The notes under the pieces are model-generated. The model was given only the letters and a program-made list of their open reading frames with translations. It ran no database searches and was not told where the DNA came from. Of a stretch of 64,000 bases of DNA, positions 1-8,176 are shown piece after piece. The stretch is from Microbacterium hominis (GTDB lineage Bacteria; Actinomycetota; Actinomycetes; Actinomycetales; Microbacteriaceae), in the NCBI RefSeq assembly GCF_013282805.1, contig NZ_CP054038.1:2294001-2358000 (forward strand), in the 5' to 3' direction. The stretch's first letter is position 1; each line of letters begins with the position of its first letter. Made by a program: the position numbers and the translations under genes.

Positions 1-56
1 ATGCGGTCGCCGCCTCGATGTCGCTCACAGGGGCGGTTGCCTCAGCGGGCGCAACC

Positions 57-1727
57 TCATCCGAGGTGGCGGGACAGGCGCAGCGTGAGGGCGGCGAGCG
101 TGCGCACCGGGTTCGCCGCGGTGCTGATCGGAATCACCGACATGTCGCAGACGTGCAGTCCCGGTGTGCCCGCGACCTGCAGATCCTCGTCGACGACCGC
201 CTCCGTCTCGAACGGTGCGTCCAGCTGCGAACGGAACGGCATCCGCAGACTCCCCACGGCATGGTGGACGGTGCCCCAGCCGAATCCGAGCCCGTTCTGC
301 CCGAATCGTCCCTGCGGCACGGATGGTGCGCCGTTGAGGCGGAACGGTGCGAGCGCCTTCACGACTGCGTCGTTCATGACCGAGAAGATGGCGTCGTAGT
401 CCTTGTGCCACCCCGCGATCGCGGGGAATCGGCTGTCCCGCAGATGATCCATATGGCTCTGGTTGCGGAAGACGATCTCGGGCACATAGCCGAACGATGG
501 TGCGGCGAGGATCGCGTTGCCGTCGTCGAGGGGGTTCGCGAAGCTGAGCTTGACGTCCACGCGGGAGGCCGTTCCCGGCGCGGGTGGGATGCTGGCCGCA
601 CCAGGATCGTTCTCGCGTAGGTGCCACCACTCGTGGTTGATGTTCATCTCGATGTTGAACGGGTAGGAGATCTCTCCGTGCTCGCGGTGGCCGCGGGAGT
701 AGAACACGATCTTGGCGTGCGCGGTCGGCGGGATCGCGACCCCGTCGATCTCGGTCGCTGTGGCGCTGATCTCGTTCGATGTCGGGTGATCGGTCAGCCC
801 GCGTCCGATCAGATCCTTGGCGTGCTGTGGAAGCGACTCGTGGATGCTCGAGCGGCGCAGCAGCTTCGGGCTCTCGATCGAACCTCCCGCCAGCACCACG
901 ACGGGCGCCGAGAGGAAGCGGGCATCGCCGGTGAGGACGTTGCGCGCCACGAGCACGTAACCGGCGCCTGACTGTTGGACGTCCTCGACGTAGGTGTTGA
1001 GCAGGAGATGCAGGCCGGGCCGGTCGTCCGGAGTCGTGCCGGGGGTGAGGCCCAGCTGGCCGGTGAGCAGCTCGGCTGTGTTGAAGACGCCCGTCCCCTC
1101 GGTGAAGAAGCTCGACTGCGGAGTTCCGTCCGCGTTCAAGTACGGCTGATGCAGGGCACGCGGAGCCTCCTCGATGAGGAAGTCCGCGGCCAGAGGCCCT
1201 TCGCGCAGCTTCGCCACCACCTGCTGCGCAACCGTGCCCAGCGTGACAGAGGCGTTCATTCTGGCTCCCGCCTCGGCAAGGAGGCCACCGGCGAGATCGG
1301 CACGTACCGCCGGCGGGAAGAAGTCCAGCTCCCACGGCTGGATGGTCGGGATCAGCCCCGATCAGAAGATCGAGCGGCCACCGAACGCGAGCTGCGGCTG
1401 CTCACCGATGAAATGCGATGCCGCGGGCGAGCCCTGCTGCCAGAACGTCGCGGCGCCGAAGTGCCGCGCGACGCTGGCATTGGGGAACCGGGACAGGTTG
1501 TAGACGTGGGTCGGAAAGATGAACGATCCTGCCTCGACGACAAGGATCCGTTTGGTCGCACCCAGCCGGTCGGCGAGATCGTCCGCGAGGATGCCTCCAC
1601 CGATGCCCGACCCGACGACGATGATGTCGAACTCGGCGCGGCGGTCGAGGTACTGCCGTATCAGCCGCTCGCGGGCGGCGCTGTCCTCGGAGACCATGTT
1701 CGCGTATGTCTGGGCGGTGAACACCAT
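57..1727 (-). pseudogene. GMC-family FAD oxidoreductase, interrupted by an in-frame TGA
   Basis: Two open segments (1727-1365 and 1361-57) lie in the same frame and are separated only by TGA at 1364-1362, codon 122. Together they give a 557-codon glucose-methanol-choline oxidoreductase. The N-terminus has the dinucleotide-binding GSGIGGG loop (about residues 39-45). The C-terminus has the GTVHHAVGS active-site His region and the NPVRTL motif that carries the family's second catalytic residue. The stop falls in GGRSIF-[stop]-SGLIP, where family members usually have Trp, so TGG to TGA is the simplest explanation. The start ATG at 1727 follows an AGGCAGG-like site. Nothing else is damaged, so this is either a recent nonsense mutation or a base-call error. 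Substrate unknown. The 56 bases to the left may hold the start of another minus-strand gene (GTG at 28), too short to judge. Confidence 0.85.
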
Positions 1728-1871
1728 GGGCCTGCCTCACATTCGGATGCCGGAAAGAGGAGGTGGAGCGTGAGGTTCGTGGGGACACCAAGAGCGCCGT
1801 CGAGGCGCACATCAACAGAGAGAACCGAAAGCCTCGAGTGATACACCCAGATCGATATGACCTCCGGGGAG

Positions 1872-2255
1872 TCAGGTGCGCTCGCTGAGCGCGAAGATGT
1901 TGCCTTCGCTGTCCGAGAACCAGGCGGACTTCTCTCCGCTGAGTTCTGCGACCCCGTCGACGGTCTTGAGTCCTGGGACGTCATAGTCCATGAACGCCAC
2001 ATCTTTGTCGCGTAGTGCCGCCATGTCGCGCGCCAGGTCGTCGGTCTCGATCACGAAAACGGTGTTCTTCGCCGTTCCCGCATACGCTGACGAGTAGACC
2101 ATGAGCGGCGTTCCTGCCAGTTCGTAGAAGACTGCCTCATCTTGATCCGGGAACGCATCGTTCGCCGTCAACCCGAGCACTCCTTCGTAGAACGATCGGG
2201 CCCGGGCCAGATCGGATGCGGCTACCACCGCGGCACCTCGTGCATTCTCGAACAT
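1872..2255 (-). CDS. VOC/glyoxalase-fold protein
   Basis: A 127-residue single-module vicinal-oxygen-chelate protein. It shows the typical start (AAVVAASDLARARSFYEGVLGL), a mid-region FVIETDDL strand, and the C-terminal WFSDSEGNIFALSE segment. Family members include small metal-dependent lyases and dioxygenases, antibiotic-binding resistance proteins and many proteins of unknown role; nothing here gives the substrate. Start chosen at ATG 2255, where GAGGAG lies 6 nt upstream, rather than at upstream codons without a ribosome site. It is followed on the same strand by the broken GMC oxidoreductase (143-nt gap), so the two may once have been co-transcribed. Confidence 0.85.
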   Translation of the reverse strand: MFENARGAAVVAASDLARARSFYEGVLGLTANDAFPDQDEAVFYELAGTPLMVYSSAYAGTAKNTVFVIETDDLARDMAALRDKDVAFMDYDVPGLKTVDGVAELSGEKSAWFSDSEGNIFALSERT

Positions 2256-2289
2256 GATCTCCTCCTCGCTTCTCGTTTGGCCTGCCCGT

Positions 2290-2318
2290 CTTTGCCAGAC
2301 GGTACTCCCGTGGCAAAG
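2290..2318. promoter_or_regulatory. 8-bp inverted repeat upstream of the VOC gene
   Basis: CTTTGCCA (2290-2297) and TGGCAAAG (2311-2318) form a perfect inverted repeat with a 13-nt spacer, 35 nt before the VOC start codon. The position suits an operator or a hairpin in the leader. No regulator gene is adjacent. Nothing else is recognised in 2256-2488. Confidence 0.3.
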
Positions 2319-2488
2319 CGCTCGGTAGAGACCTCGAGTCTGCTGCCCGGGGGCCGGCCCGCTGGACAACGGGGCATGACGGCAGACTCATGCGACCAGC
2401 CGCTCGCGACCGCAAGCTCTTGCCACGGGAATCCGCCGTCGAGCATGAGTCGCCGCCACCTTGACGCCATGGGCACCCCGCGTATTGC

Positions 2489-2992
2489 ATGAGAGCCGTG
2501 GACGGCTTCCGGATGGCGCGACCCGCGGACTCGCGGGCGATCGCGCGGCTCATTCGTGACTCGAAGCACACAGCCATGCCCTGGCTGGCCAGGCCGCATA
2601 CCTTGGCCGAGGACGAGGTCTGGGTGGCGGAGGTTCTGTTGCCAGGATCCGATGTCATCGTCGCGATCGACCCGCTGAACGAGGACAACGTGCTCGCGGT
2701 GATGGCCCTTACCCCGGGCTGGATCGAGCAGCTCTATGTTGCGACCGCTCAGCAACGGCGAGGTCTCGGCTCGCGCCTGCTTCGTCACGCGCAGAGCACC
2801 ACCGTCGCGTCTCTTCACTTGTGGACGTTCCAGCGCAACCTCGCCGCACGCGCGTTCTACGAACGACATGGGTTCGCAGAGATGCGCCGAACGACGGGTG
2901 AGAACGAGGAGCGCGAGCCCGACGTGCTCTATGAGTGGAACCCCGGACGGAGAGGCGTGCTTCTCGCAGACAACGATCACGTAAGCGGCTGA
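2489..2992 (+). CDS. GNAT-family N-acetyltransferase
   Basis: A 167-residue acetyltransferase-fold protein. Motif A of the GNAT fold is clear: IEQLYVATAQQRRGLGSRLL, where QQRRGLGS is the acetyl-CoA pyrophosphate-binding loop (R/Q-x-x-G-x-G/A). Motif B follows as LWTFQRNLAARAFYERHGF, ending in the usual YERHGF turn. The acceptor could be a small amine or a protein and cannot be told from sequence. No clear Shine-Dalgarno precedes ATG 2489, so the start is uncertain by a few codons. It is divergent from the VOC gene and followed by a region with only a short remnant. Confidence 0.85.
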   Translation: MRAVDGFRMARPADSRAIARLIRDSKHTAMPWLARPHTLAEDEVWVAEVLLPGSDVIVAIDPLNEDNVLAVMALTPGWIEQLYVATAQQRRGLGSRLLRHAQSTTVASLHLWTFQRNLAARAFYERHGFAEMRRTTGENEEREPDVLYEWNPGRRGVLLADNDHVSG

Positions 2993-3007
2993 GCGCATGA
3001 GCCCGAT

Positions 3008-3118
3008 TCAGGAGAGCACTCGCTCCCACATCCAGTTGGTCGCCCGGGATCGTCGGGCGCGGGCGAACCGGCCCTCGCTGTCGGCGTCTTCGAGGCGGAA
3101 GCCGACTTTGAGCGTCAC
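3008..3118 (-). pseudogene. Possible C-terminal remnant of an unrecognised gene
   Basis: On the minus strand GTG 3118 opens 36 codons (VTLKVGFRLEDADSEGRF ... NWMWERVLS) ending at TGA 3010-3008. The composition looks protein-like, but the frame is closed upstream by a TAA near 3180 and no ribosome site is visible. It may be the tail of a deleted gene or a very small gene. I do not recognise it. Confidence 0.2.
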
Positions 3119-3174
3119 TTGCCGACAGGCTTCCGGCACGCACTGTGCCGCTGTTGCCCATAACGCGAGCTGAT

Positions 3175-3222
3175 GCGATTATGAGTAACGAGGTTTCTCA
3201 TAAGGAATCGGAGGGCGATTAT
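3175..3222. promoter_or_regulatory. Operator-like repeats before the Fic gene
   Basis: TTATGAG (3179-3185) and CTCATAA (3197-3203) form a perfect 7-bp inverted repeat with an 11-nt spacer. GCGATTAT occurs twice in direct orientation (3175-3182 and 3215-3222). All of this sits in the 50 nt before the Fic start codon at 3224, in sequence richer in AT than its surroundings, as expected for a promoter with an operator. An autoregulatory site is an inference. Confidence 0.4.
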
Positions 3223-3223
3223 C

Positions 3224-4423
3224 ATGACGACGTCCTCGCGTGCGGCCGACTGGCCCCCGCTCGACTGGGAACCGCAGACGTGGGTGCCGAGCACCATCTG
3301 GGGAGCGGATGCTGAACGGACCGGTCGGGGGACGACGTACCGGTCGGCCGTCCCCGCCGAGATCGCGCAGCTGACGCCGGTTCCCTCGGTCGAAGTGGCT
3401 GCTGCGGCAGATGTCGCCGCCCGGGAGCTGAGCCGGCTCGACGCCGAGCTGGGAGGGCGAGTCGCTGCATTCGCGCCTGCGTTGCTGCGGTCGGAGGCCG
3501 CGTCGTCTTCGCAGATAGAGAACATCACCGCGTCCGCTCGCGCGATCTTCAGTGCGGAACTCGGAGCGAAGGCAAGCCGCAACGCGGACATGATCACCGC
3601 CAACACCCGCGCCTTGACCGCAGCCATCCAACTCGCAGACGACGTCACCCCGGACTCCATCGCACGGATGCATGAAGTGCTGATGGCCGGGCAGCCGCGC
3701 CACACGCCTGGACGCTGGCGTGATGAAGCGGTCTGGATCGGTACGCGTAGCGACAGCCCGGTCGGGGCCGAGTTCGTTGCGCCGCACCATTCGCGAATCG
3801 AATCGCTCATCGAGGACGTGACCGCCTTCGCTCGACGAACCGACATCGCTCCGCTGATCCAGGTCGCGGTCGCGCACGCGCAATTCGAGACGATCCACCC
3901 ATTCACCGACGGCAACGGCCGCACCGGCCGCGCACTTGCGCAGTCGCTCTTGCGGCACCGGAGGGTGACGCTGAACGTCGCCGTACCCGTATCGGCTGGC
4001 CTGCTCGCCGATGTCGGGGGGTACCATCGCGCGCTCACCGCGTATCGCGACGGGGACGTCTCGCCCATCGTGTCGGCATTCGCGGACGCCGCAATGCGCG
4101 CGGTCGGAAACACGCGTGAGCTCGTCGGCGAGCTGGATGAGATCCGCGCCGACTGGGACCGGCGACTCACGGTCCGCCGATCGAGCAACGCCTGGAAGCT
4201 GTTGGACGTGCTCCTGCGGCGCCCAGTGCTCACGTCTGCAGCGGCTGCGGCCGAACTCGGGGTTCAGCAGCCGAACATCTACCCGCCACTCACTGCGCTC
4301 GTTGGGGCAGGCATCCTGAAGTCGAAAGCCGAGCACCGACTCGGCCCGTTCTGGCGAAGCGACGAAGTCCTCGCCGCGATCGACCGGTTCGCACAACGAG
4401 CAGGACGCCGCGAGGCGCCCTGA
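3224..4423 (+). CDS. Fic-domain protein with N-terminal inhibitory helix
   Basis: 399 residues. Residues 225-236 are HPFTDGNGRTGR, a complete Fic motif (HPFx[D/E]GNGRxxR) with the catalytic His, the metal-binding Asp and the phosphate-binding Gly-Asn-Gly-Arg. This predicts transfer of AMP or another nucleoside-phosphate group to a target protein. Upstream, S95-x-x-x-E99-N100 matches the (S/T)xxxE(G/N) inhibitory helix, so this is a self-inhibited class II Fic protein with no separate antitoxin gene. The last ~70 residues (LLDVLLRRPVLTSAAAAAELGV) look like a winged-helix DNA-binding domain, consistent with autoregulation through the repeats just upstream. The length is usual for the Fic-wHTH family. 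Target unknown; roles range from growth control to phage defence. Confidence 0.9.
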   Translation: MTTSSRAADWPPLDWEPQTWVPSTIWGADAERTGRGTTYRSAVPAEIAQLTPVPSVEVAAAADVAARELSRLDAELGGRVAAFAPALLRSEAASSSQIENITASARAIFSAELGAKASRNADMITANTRALTAAIQLADDVTPDSIARMHEVLMAGQPRHTPGRWRDEAVWIGTRSDSPVGAEFVAPHHSRIESLIEDVTAFARRTDIAPLIQVAVAHAQFETIHPFTDGNGRTGRALAQSLLRHRRVTLNVAVPVSAGLLADVGGYHRALTAYRDGDVSPIVSAFADAAMRAVGNTRELVGELDEIRADWDRRLTVRRSSNAWKLLDVLLRRPVLTSAAAAAELGVQQPNIYPPLTALVGAGILKSKAEHRLGPFWRSDEVLAAIDRFAQRAGRREAP

Positions 4424-4590
4424 TACGCATCCCATCGCGCAGCCGGGATGGCTCAACTCTCCCGTACCGCCGCGAAGGACCTTCGTCGGTGTCACTCCCC
4501 CGGCGTCGACCGCCAGCAGATCGGGGCGGACGTCGGCGATGCCCCGCGCCGCGGCGGCCCACGGTCGACCCCGATCACCCCCCTGGCCTT

Positions 4591-4621
4591 GCCTAGCGGG
4601 AAGTCGACTGGGAGCCTAGGC
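4591..4621. promoter_or_regulatory. GCCTAG repeats before the glycosyltransferase
   Basis: GCCTAG occurs at 4591-4596 and again inside the palindrome GCCTAGGC (4614-4621), with AGTCGACT between them. The block ends 3 nt before the GTG start at 4624. It could be an operator. No adjacent regulator gene is present, and the rest of 4424-4590 shows nothing I can name. Confidence 0.2.
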
Positions 4622-4623
4622 AT

Positions 4624-5793
4624 GTGCGCGTGCTGTGTGCGACAACGGCCAACGACGGCCACTTCGGGCCGCTCCTGCCGTTCACGCGCGCCTTAGCAGA
4701 GGCGGGACACGAGGTCCGGGTGGCTGCCCCCGCGTCGTACGCAGGCGTCGTGGCTCAGGCGGGTTTCGCACACGAGCCGTTCGCCGATGGGCCGCGCGAG
4801 CTGATCGGCCCCGTCATGGCCAGGTTGCCGACCTTGGGGTTGCAGGAGGCCGACGACCTTGTGATTCGCGAGGTTTTCGGTCGGATCGACGCACAAGCTG
4901 CGCTGCCGTCCCTCGTCGAGACGATCGAACGTTGGCGTCCCGATCTGGTACTTCGCGAAAGCGCTGAGATCGCCTCACTCGCGGCGGCCGAACGGGCCGA
5001 AGTGCCCCATGTGCACGTCTGCATCGGCATGCACGAGATCCTGCCTCGCCTCGCGCAGGCCATCAACGATCCGCTGGAGGAGCTCGGGCGGCTGGCGGGC
5101 CTGGTCGAGGGGCGGATGACCTCCGCGCTCGCCTCGGAGACCGTCTTCAGCCTGGTCCCCGAGGTACTCGACCACGCTTGTGGGCCGGTGCCGTCGGGAA
5201 GCGGTGGATTCCTGCGATTCCACGAGCCTCGGTCGGCCCCCACCGCTCAACGCCTTCCCGATTGGGGCGACCCGCAGCTCCCGTTGATCTATGTCACTTT
5301 CGGTTCGGTCACCGGATCGCTGCCGCCATTCGCCGGCGCATTTCGGGACGCCCTCGATGCCCTGGCCCAGGTCGAGGCCCGTGTGCTGTTGACGGTCGGG
5401 CGGAAGGTCGACCCAGCTGGGCTCGGACTCCTGCCGGCCAACGCGCACGTGGAGCAGTGGTGGCCCCAGGATGCCGTGCTCGCGCAAGCCGCGGCGATGC
5501 TCGGGCACGGAGGATTCGGAACGACCATGGGCGCCCTGGCCGCAGGCGTCCCCCAGGTGGTCGTGCCCCTGTTCACCTTTGATCAAATCGTCAACGCCGA
5601 CCATGTGGCGGCGGTGGGTGCTGGACTCGCTGTTGAGCGGGGGCCGTCGTCGGTCGAGTTCGCGGCGGCAGAGGTACCCCGGCTGCTCGCCGATCCGACC
5701 TACGCCGCCGCGGCGCGTCGCGTCGCGGCGGCAATGGCTGACCTGCCATCGACCGCCGAGGCCGTCCATACGATGGCTGCCCTGGTCGACTGA
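4624..5793 (+). CDS. GT1/MGT-type glycosyltransferase
   Basis: 389 residues with the GT-B two-domain plan of macrolide- and sterol-type glycosyltransferases. The N-terminus FGPLLPFTRALAEAGHEVRVA is the acceptor-domain hallmark. The middle strand LIYVTFGSVTGS starts the donor domain. The C-terminal EQWWPQDAVLAQAAAMLGHGG through GVPQVVVPLFTFDQ carries the HGGxGT sugar-nucleotide loop. The protein should transfer a sugar from an NDP-sugar to a small hydrophobic acceptor, either as drug inactivation or as natural-product tailoring; nothing nearby says which. The start is GTG 4624 with GGAG about 10 nt upstream. No biosynthetic genes flank it. Confidence 0.85.
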   Translation: MRVLCATTANDGHFGPLLPFTRALAEAGHEVRVAAPASYAGVVAQAGFAHEPFADGPRELIGPVMARLPTLGLQEADDLVIREVFGRIDAQAALPSLVETIERWRPDLVLRESAEIASLAAAERAEVPHVHVCIGMHEILPRLAQAINDPLEELGRLAGLVEGRMTSALASETVFSLVPEVLDHACGPVPSGSGGFLRFHEPRSAPTAQRLPDWGDPQLPLIYVTFGSVTGSLPPFAGAFRDALDALAQVEARVLLTVGRKVDPAGLGLLPANAHVEQWWPQDAVLAQAAAMLGHGGFGTTMGALAAGVPQVVVPLFTFDQIVNADHVAAVGAGLAVERGPSSVEFAAAEVPRLLADPTYAAAARRVAAAMADLPSTAEAVHTMAALVD

Positions 5794-5799
5794 CTGAGC

Positions 5800-6079
5800 T
5801 TGCGTGGGGACGCCGTGGGCTCAGCCTCTCGCGGCCGCCACCTGTGCACCGCGTGGGCGATCCACTACGACGGGCAGACGATCCGGCCCCCGCCTGGTCG
5901 ACGTCGCCGTGCTCGACCACCTCGACCCCGACCGGACCCTGCGCCGCAAGCGGGAGCTGTCGCCGATGTGGAAAGCGTCGGCGCCGTGGGCCGACACCGG
6001 ACGGCCCGTGAACCCCGCCCGATTCGCCCACCTACCCCTCCGAGCGATGCGCGTCACGCTCCAGCGCGGTGCCTGGTGA
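5800..6079 (+). pseudogene. Decayed, frameshifted coding remnant
   Basis: Two protein-like stretches sit in different plus-strand frames: CTAWAIHYDGQTIRPPP (about 5845-5895), then DVAVLDHLDPDRTLRRKREL and ADTGRPVNPARFAHLPL (about 5900-6046), closing at TGA 6077-6079. The change of frame near 5895 and the lack of a clear start suggest a broken gene. I do not recognise the family. Confidence 0.3.
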
Positions 6080-6111
6080 CCAGGGATTTCCTTAGCCTGG
6101 TTAGGTAAAAT

Positions 6112-6249
6112 CGGAGGATCGGACTCGACTTCGACGAGGCGTACAGCCGCCTGGTCGGAAACCCGCCGCGGGATGTCGCCGAGCGGGCCTGGAGCGACTT
6201 CCTCGACTACTACACCCCGCCGTCAGATCAAGTCCTGGGGGACACGTAG
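6112..6249 (+). pseudogene. Short C-terminal coding remnant
   Basis: The frame GLDFDEAYSRLVGNPP ... WSDFLDYYTPPSDQ ends at TAG 6247-6249. It is closed upstream by TAA near 6107 and has no start codon, so it looks like the surviving tail of a deleted gene. It lies just outside the left attachment site of the integrated element, next to the old tRNA terminator. Family not recognised. Confidence 0.3.
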
Positions 6250-6260
6250 GGGCACACGAC

Positions 6261-6300
6261 AAAGCCCCGGTGATTCGATTTCTCGTCTCACCGGGGCTTT
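6261..6300. terminator. Rho-independent terminator (original tRNA-Pro terminator)
   Basis: AAAGCCCCGGTGA (6261-6273) and TCACCGGGGCTTT (6288-6300) pair perfectly over 13 bp around a 14-nt loop, with a T run on the plus side and A/T on the other. It lies 9 nt beyond the tRNA 3'-end copy at 6310-6340, so before integration it most likely ended tRNA-Pro transcription on the minus strand. It can also end plus-strand transcription. Confidence 0.8.
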
Positions 6301-6309
6301 TTACTGTCA

Positions 6310-6340
6310 GGATGACAGGATTTGAACCTGCGACCCCTTG
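6310..6340 (-). repeat. attL: 31-bp copy of the tRNA-Pro 3' half
   Basis: These 31 bp are identical to 16970-17000 inside the complete tRNA-Pro gene and cover the 3' anticodon stem, variable loop, T arm and most of the 3' acceptor strand. The next base outward differs (A at 6309, G at 16969), after which TC is shared. A partial tRNA copy at the far end of a segment with an integrase beside the whole tRNA marks the boundary of a site-specific integrated element. Confidence 0.9.
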
Positions 6341-6723
6341 GAGGATTCGGGCCATTTCCGAATCTCACCGGATGTCTTGAGAACCCTCGTGTTCCCTTGT
6401 GTTTACAGGGAACCGGACGGTTCGAATGTTCCGATCGTATCGGGTCAGCTGTGGTTGTTCCTGGGTGATTGAGGTGGGAAAATGGTGACCTCCGCGCCTC
6501 TTGATTAGGCGTCGCGGCCGCTACACGCTCACCGCGATCGTCGCTTCCCGACCCGTCTGCTATGAAGCCACCAAGTGGATACGCAGCGGTAGTCGATACG
6601 GATCACGGCTCCCTGGGATCCCTCACCGAATATTGGCCGCGCGATCGTCGACAATTGACTCGCTGAGGGGTGCGGGGTGATCATCCGTTGCGGTCGGTCG
6701 ACGTGTGAGTGCCGGACGCTGCC
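6341..6723. other. Non-coding left end of the integrated element
   Basis: I see no gene in these 383 bp. Two inverted repeats are present: ATTCGG/CCGAAT (6345-6363) and GTTCCCT/AGGGAAC (6391-6413, 9-nt spacer). They may be integrase or excisionase arm sites, or a terminator for the aldehyde dehydrogenase operon that ends at 6724. Confidence 0.4.
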
Positions 6724-8133
6724 TCAGCGGCTGATCACTTTCGGTGCCGCCACCGCCTTCAGACCCGCCACGCCGAACTCCTGGCCGTAGCCGGACTGCT
6801 TGGTGCCGCCGAACGGCACCATCGGGTTCAGGGCCCCGTGCTGGTTGATCCACACGGTGCCCGCTTGCAGCCGCTTGGCGACATCGACGGCTGCCTCCGC
6901 GTCATCGGACCATACCGAGGCGCCGAGACCTTGCTCTGAGGCGTTTGCCCTTCGGATCGCGTCCTCGATTTCCACGTACCTGATCACGGGGATCACGGGA
7001 CCGAACTGCTCTTCTTCGACCAGCTGGGCGTCGTCGTCGATGTCGGCGACGACGGTCGCCCGGTAGAAGAGAGGGCCGAGGTCGGCGGCGGGCGAACCAC
7101 CCGAGACGATGCGGGCGCCGCGCTGTCGGGCGTCGTCGACCAGTCGGCTCACGATGTCGAACTGGTTCTTGTTCTGGAGAGGGCCGAGCACGTTCCCCGC
7201 GTCGATCCCGCGGCCCATCGGCATCGTGTCCGCGAGCTGCGAGAGCGCTGACACGACATCCTCGTAGACCGACTCATGGACGTAGAGGCGCTTGAGAGCG
7301 GCACAGGTCTGACCGGTGTTGATGAAGCATCCCCAGAAGAGGTTCTCGGCGATGGCGGCGACGTTCGTGCCCGGAAGAACGATGCCGGCATCGTTTCCTC
7401 CGAGCTCGAGGGTGAGGCGGGCGAGGTTTCTCGCGGAGGACTCCACGATCCGGCGCCCCGCGTCTGTGGAGCCCGTGAACATGATCTTGTCAATGCTCGG
7501 GTGCGCCGCGAGCGCCGCACCTACTTTCCGATCGCCGCTGACGACGGTCAGGACTCCGTCGGGCAGGTGCCTGTTGAAGACTTCGACGAGTGCGAGCACG
7601 GAGAGTGGTGTGAAGCTGCTGGGTTTCACGATCACGGTGTTGCCCATGCGCAGCGCTGGGGCGATCTGCCAGACGGTGATCATCATCGGCCAGTTCCACG
7701 GGCCGATGGCGCCGACGACTCCGAGGGCGTCGTAGTGGACCTCCGCGCGCGCGTCGCCTGCTTCGAAAACGATCTCGGGTTCGAGGGGGGTGTCGGCGGC
7801 GTTTCGTGTCCAGACGGCGCACGCGCCCACCTCGAATCGCGCGTTCGGGCCGTCGAGGGGCTTGCCCTGTTCGCGTGAGAGCAGGTGAGCGAGTTCCTCG
7901 GCGTTGCTTTCGAGATCGTCCGCGATGCGGTTCAGGATGCTGCTCCGCTGGTGGTGCCCGAGGGCATTCCATGCGGGTTGCGCGGCTCGTGCCGTGGTGA
8001 TCATGCGCTCGAGGTCGTCGACGGTGTGGACGGGCGCGTAGCCGATGTTCTCTCGAGTGGCTGCGTCGGGGATCGCGCGGCCCTCGGCGGCATCGACGGT
8101 GATCGAATTCAGGATCGTTGTTGTCAGTGACAT
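6724..8133 (-). CDS. NAD(P)-dependent aldehyde dehydrogenase
   Basis: 469 residues, the usual length for the family. The oxyanion-hole Asn147 lies in PWNWP, Lys170 in VIVKPS, the general base Glu243 in LELGG, and the nucleophile Cys277 in GQTCAALKR, so it should be active. It oxidises an aldehyde to the acid. As last gene of an operon after an amine oxidase and a permease it most likely clears the amino- or aryl-aldehyde made by the oxidase; succinate-semialdehyde and gamma-aminobutyraldehyde dehydrogenases are close in pattern. AAGGAG precedes ATG 8133. A 43-nt gap separates it from the permease stop. Confidence 0.92.
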   Translation of the reverse strand: MSLTTTILNSITVDAAEGRAIPDAATRENIGYAPVHTVDDLERMITTARAAQPAWNALGHHQRSSILNRIADDLESNAEELAHLLSREQGKPLDGPNARFEVGACAVWTRNAADTPLEPEIVFEAGDARAEVHYDALGVVGAIGPWNWPMMITVWQIAPALRMGNTVIVKPSSFTPLSVLALVEVFNRHLPDGVLTVVSGDRKVGAALAAHPSIDKIMFTGSTDAGRRIVESSARNLARLTLELGGNDAGIVLPGTNVAAIAENLFWGCFINTGQTCAALKRLYVHESVYEDVVSALSQLADTMPMGRGIDAGNVLGPLQNKNQFDIVSRLVDDARQRGARIVSGGSPAADLGPLFYRATVVADIDDDAQLVEEEQFGPVIPVIRYVEIEDAIRRANASEQGLGASVWSDDAEAAVDVAKRLQAGTVWINQHGALNPMVPFGGTKQSGYGQEFGVAGLKAVAAPKVISR

Positions 8134-8176
8134 GCGAATTCTCCTTTGTGTGGGCTGATGGTGTACGAGTGGTGGG

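Noticed and set aside
1362..1364. Selenocysteine codon in the GMC oxidoreductase
   Set aside because: The family has Trp here, not Cys, and no SECIS-like hairpin follows the TGA.
6092..6112. DtxR/IdeR iron box
   Set aside because: TTAGCCTGGTTAGGTAA shares words with the consensus but lacks the 19-bp dyad, and no iron gene follows.
6310..6340. A second functional tRNA
   Set aside because: Only the 3' half is present; the D arm, 5' acceptor and anticodon loop are missing.
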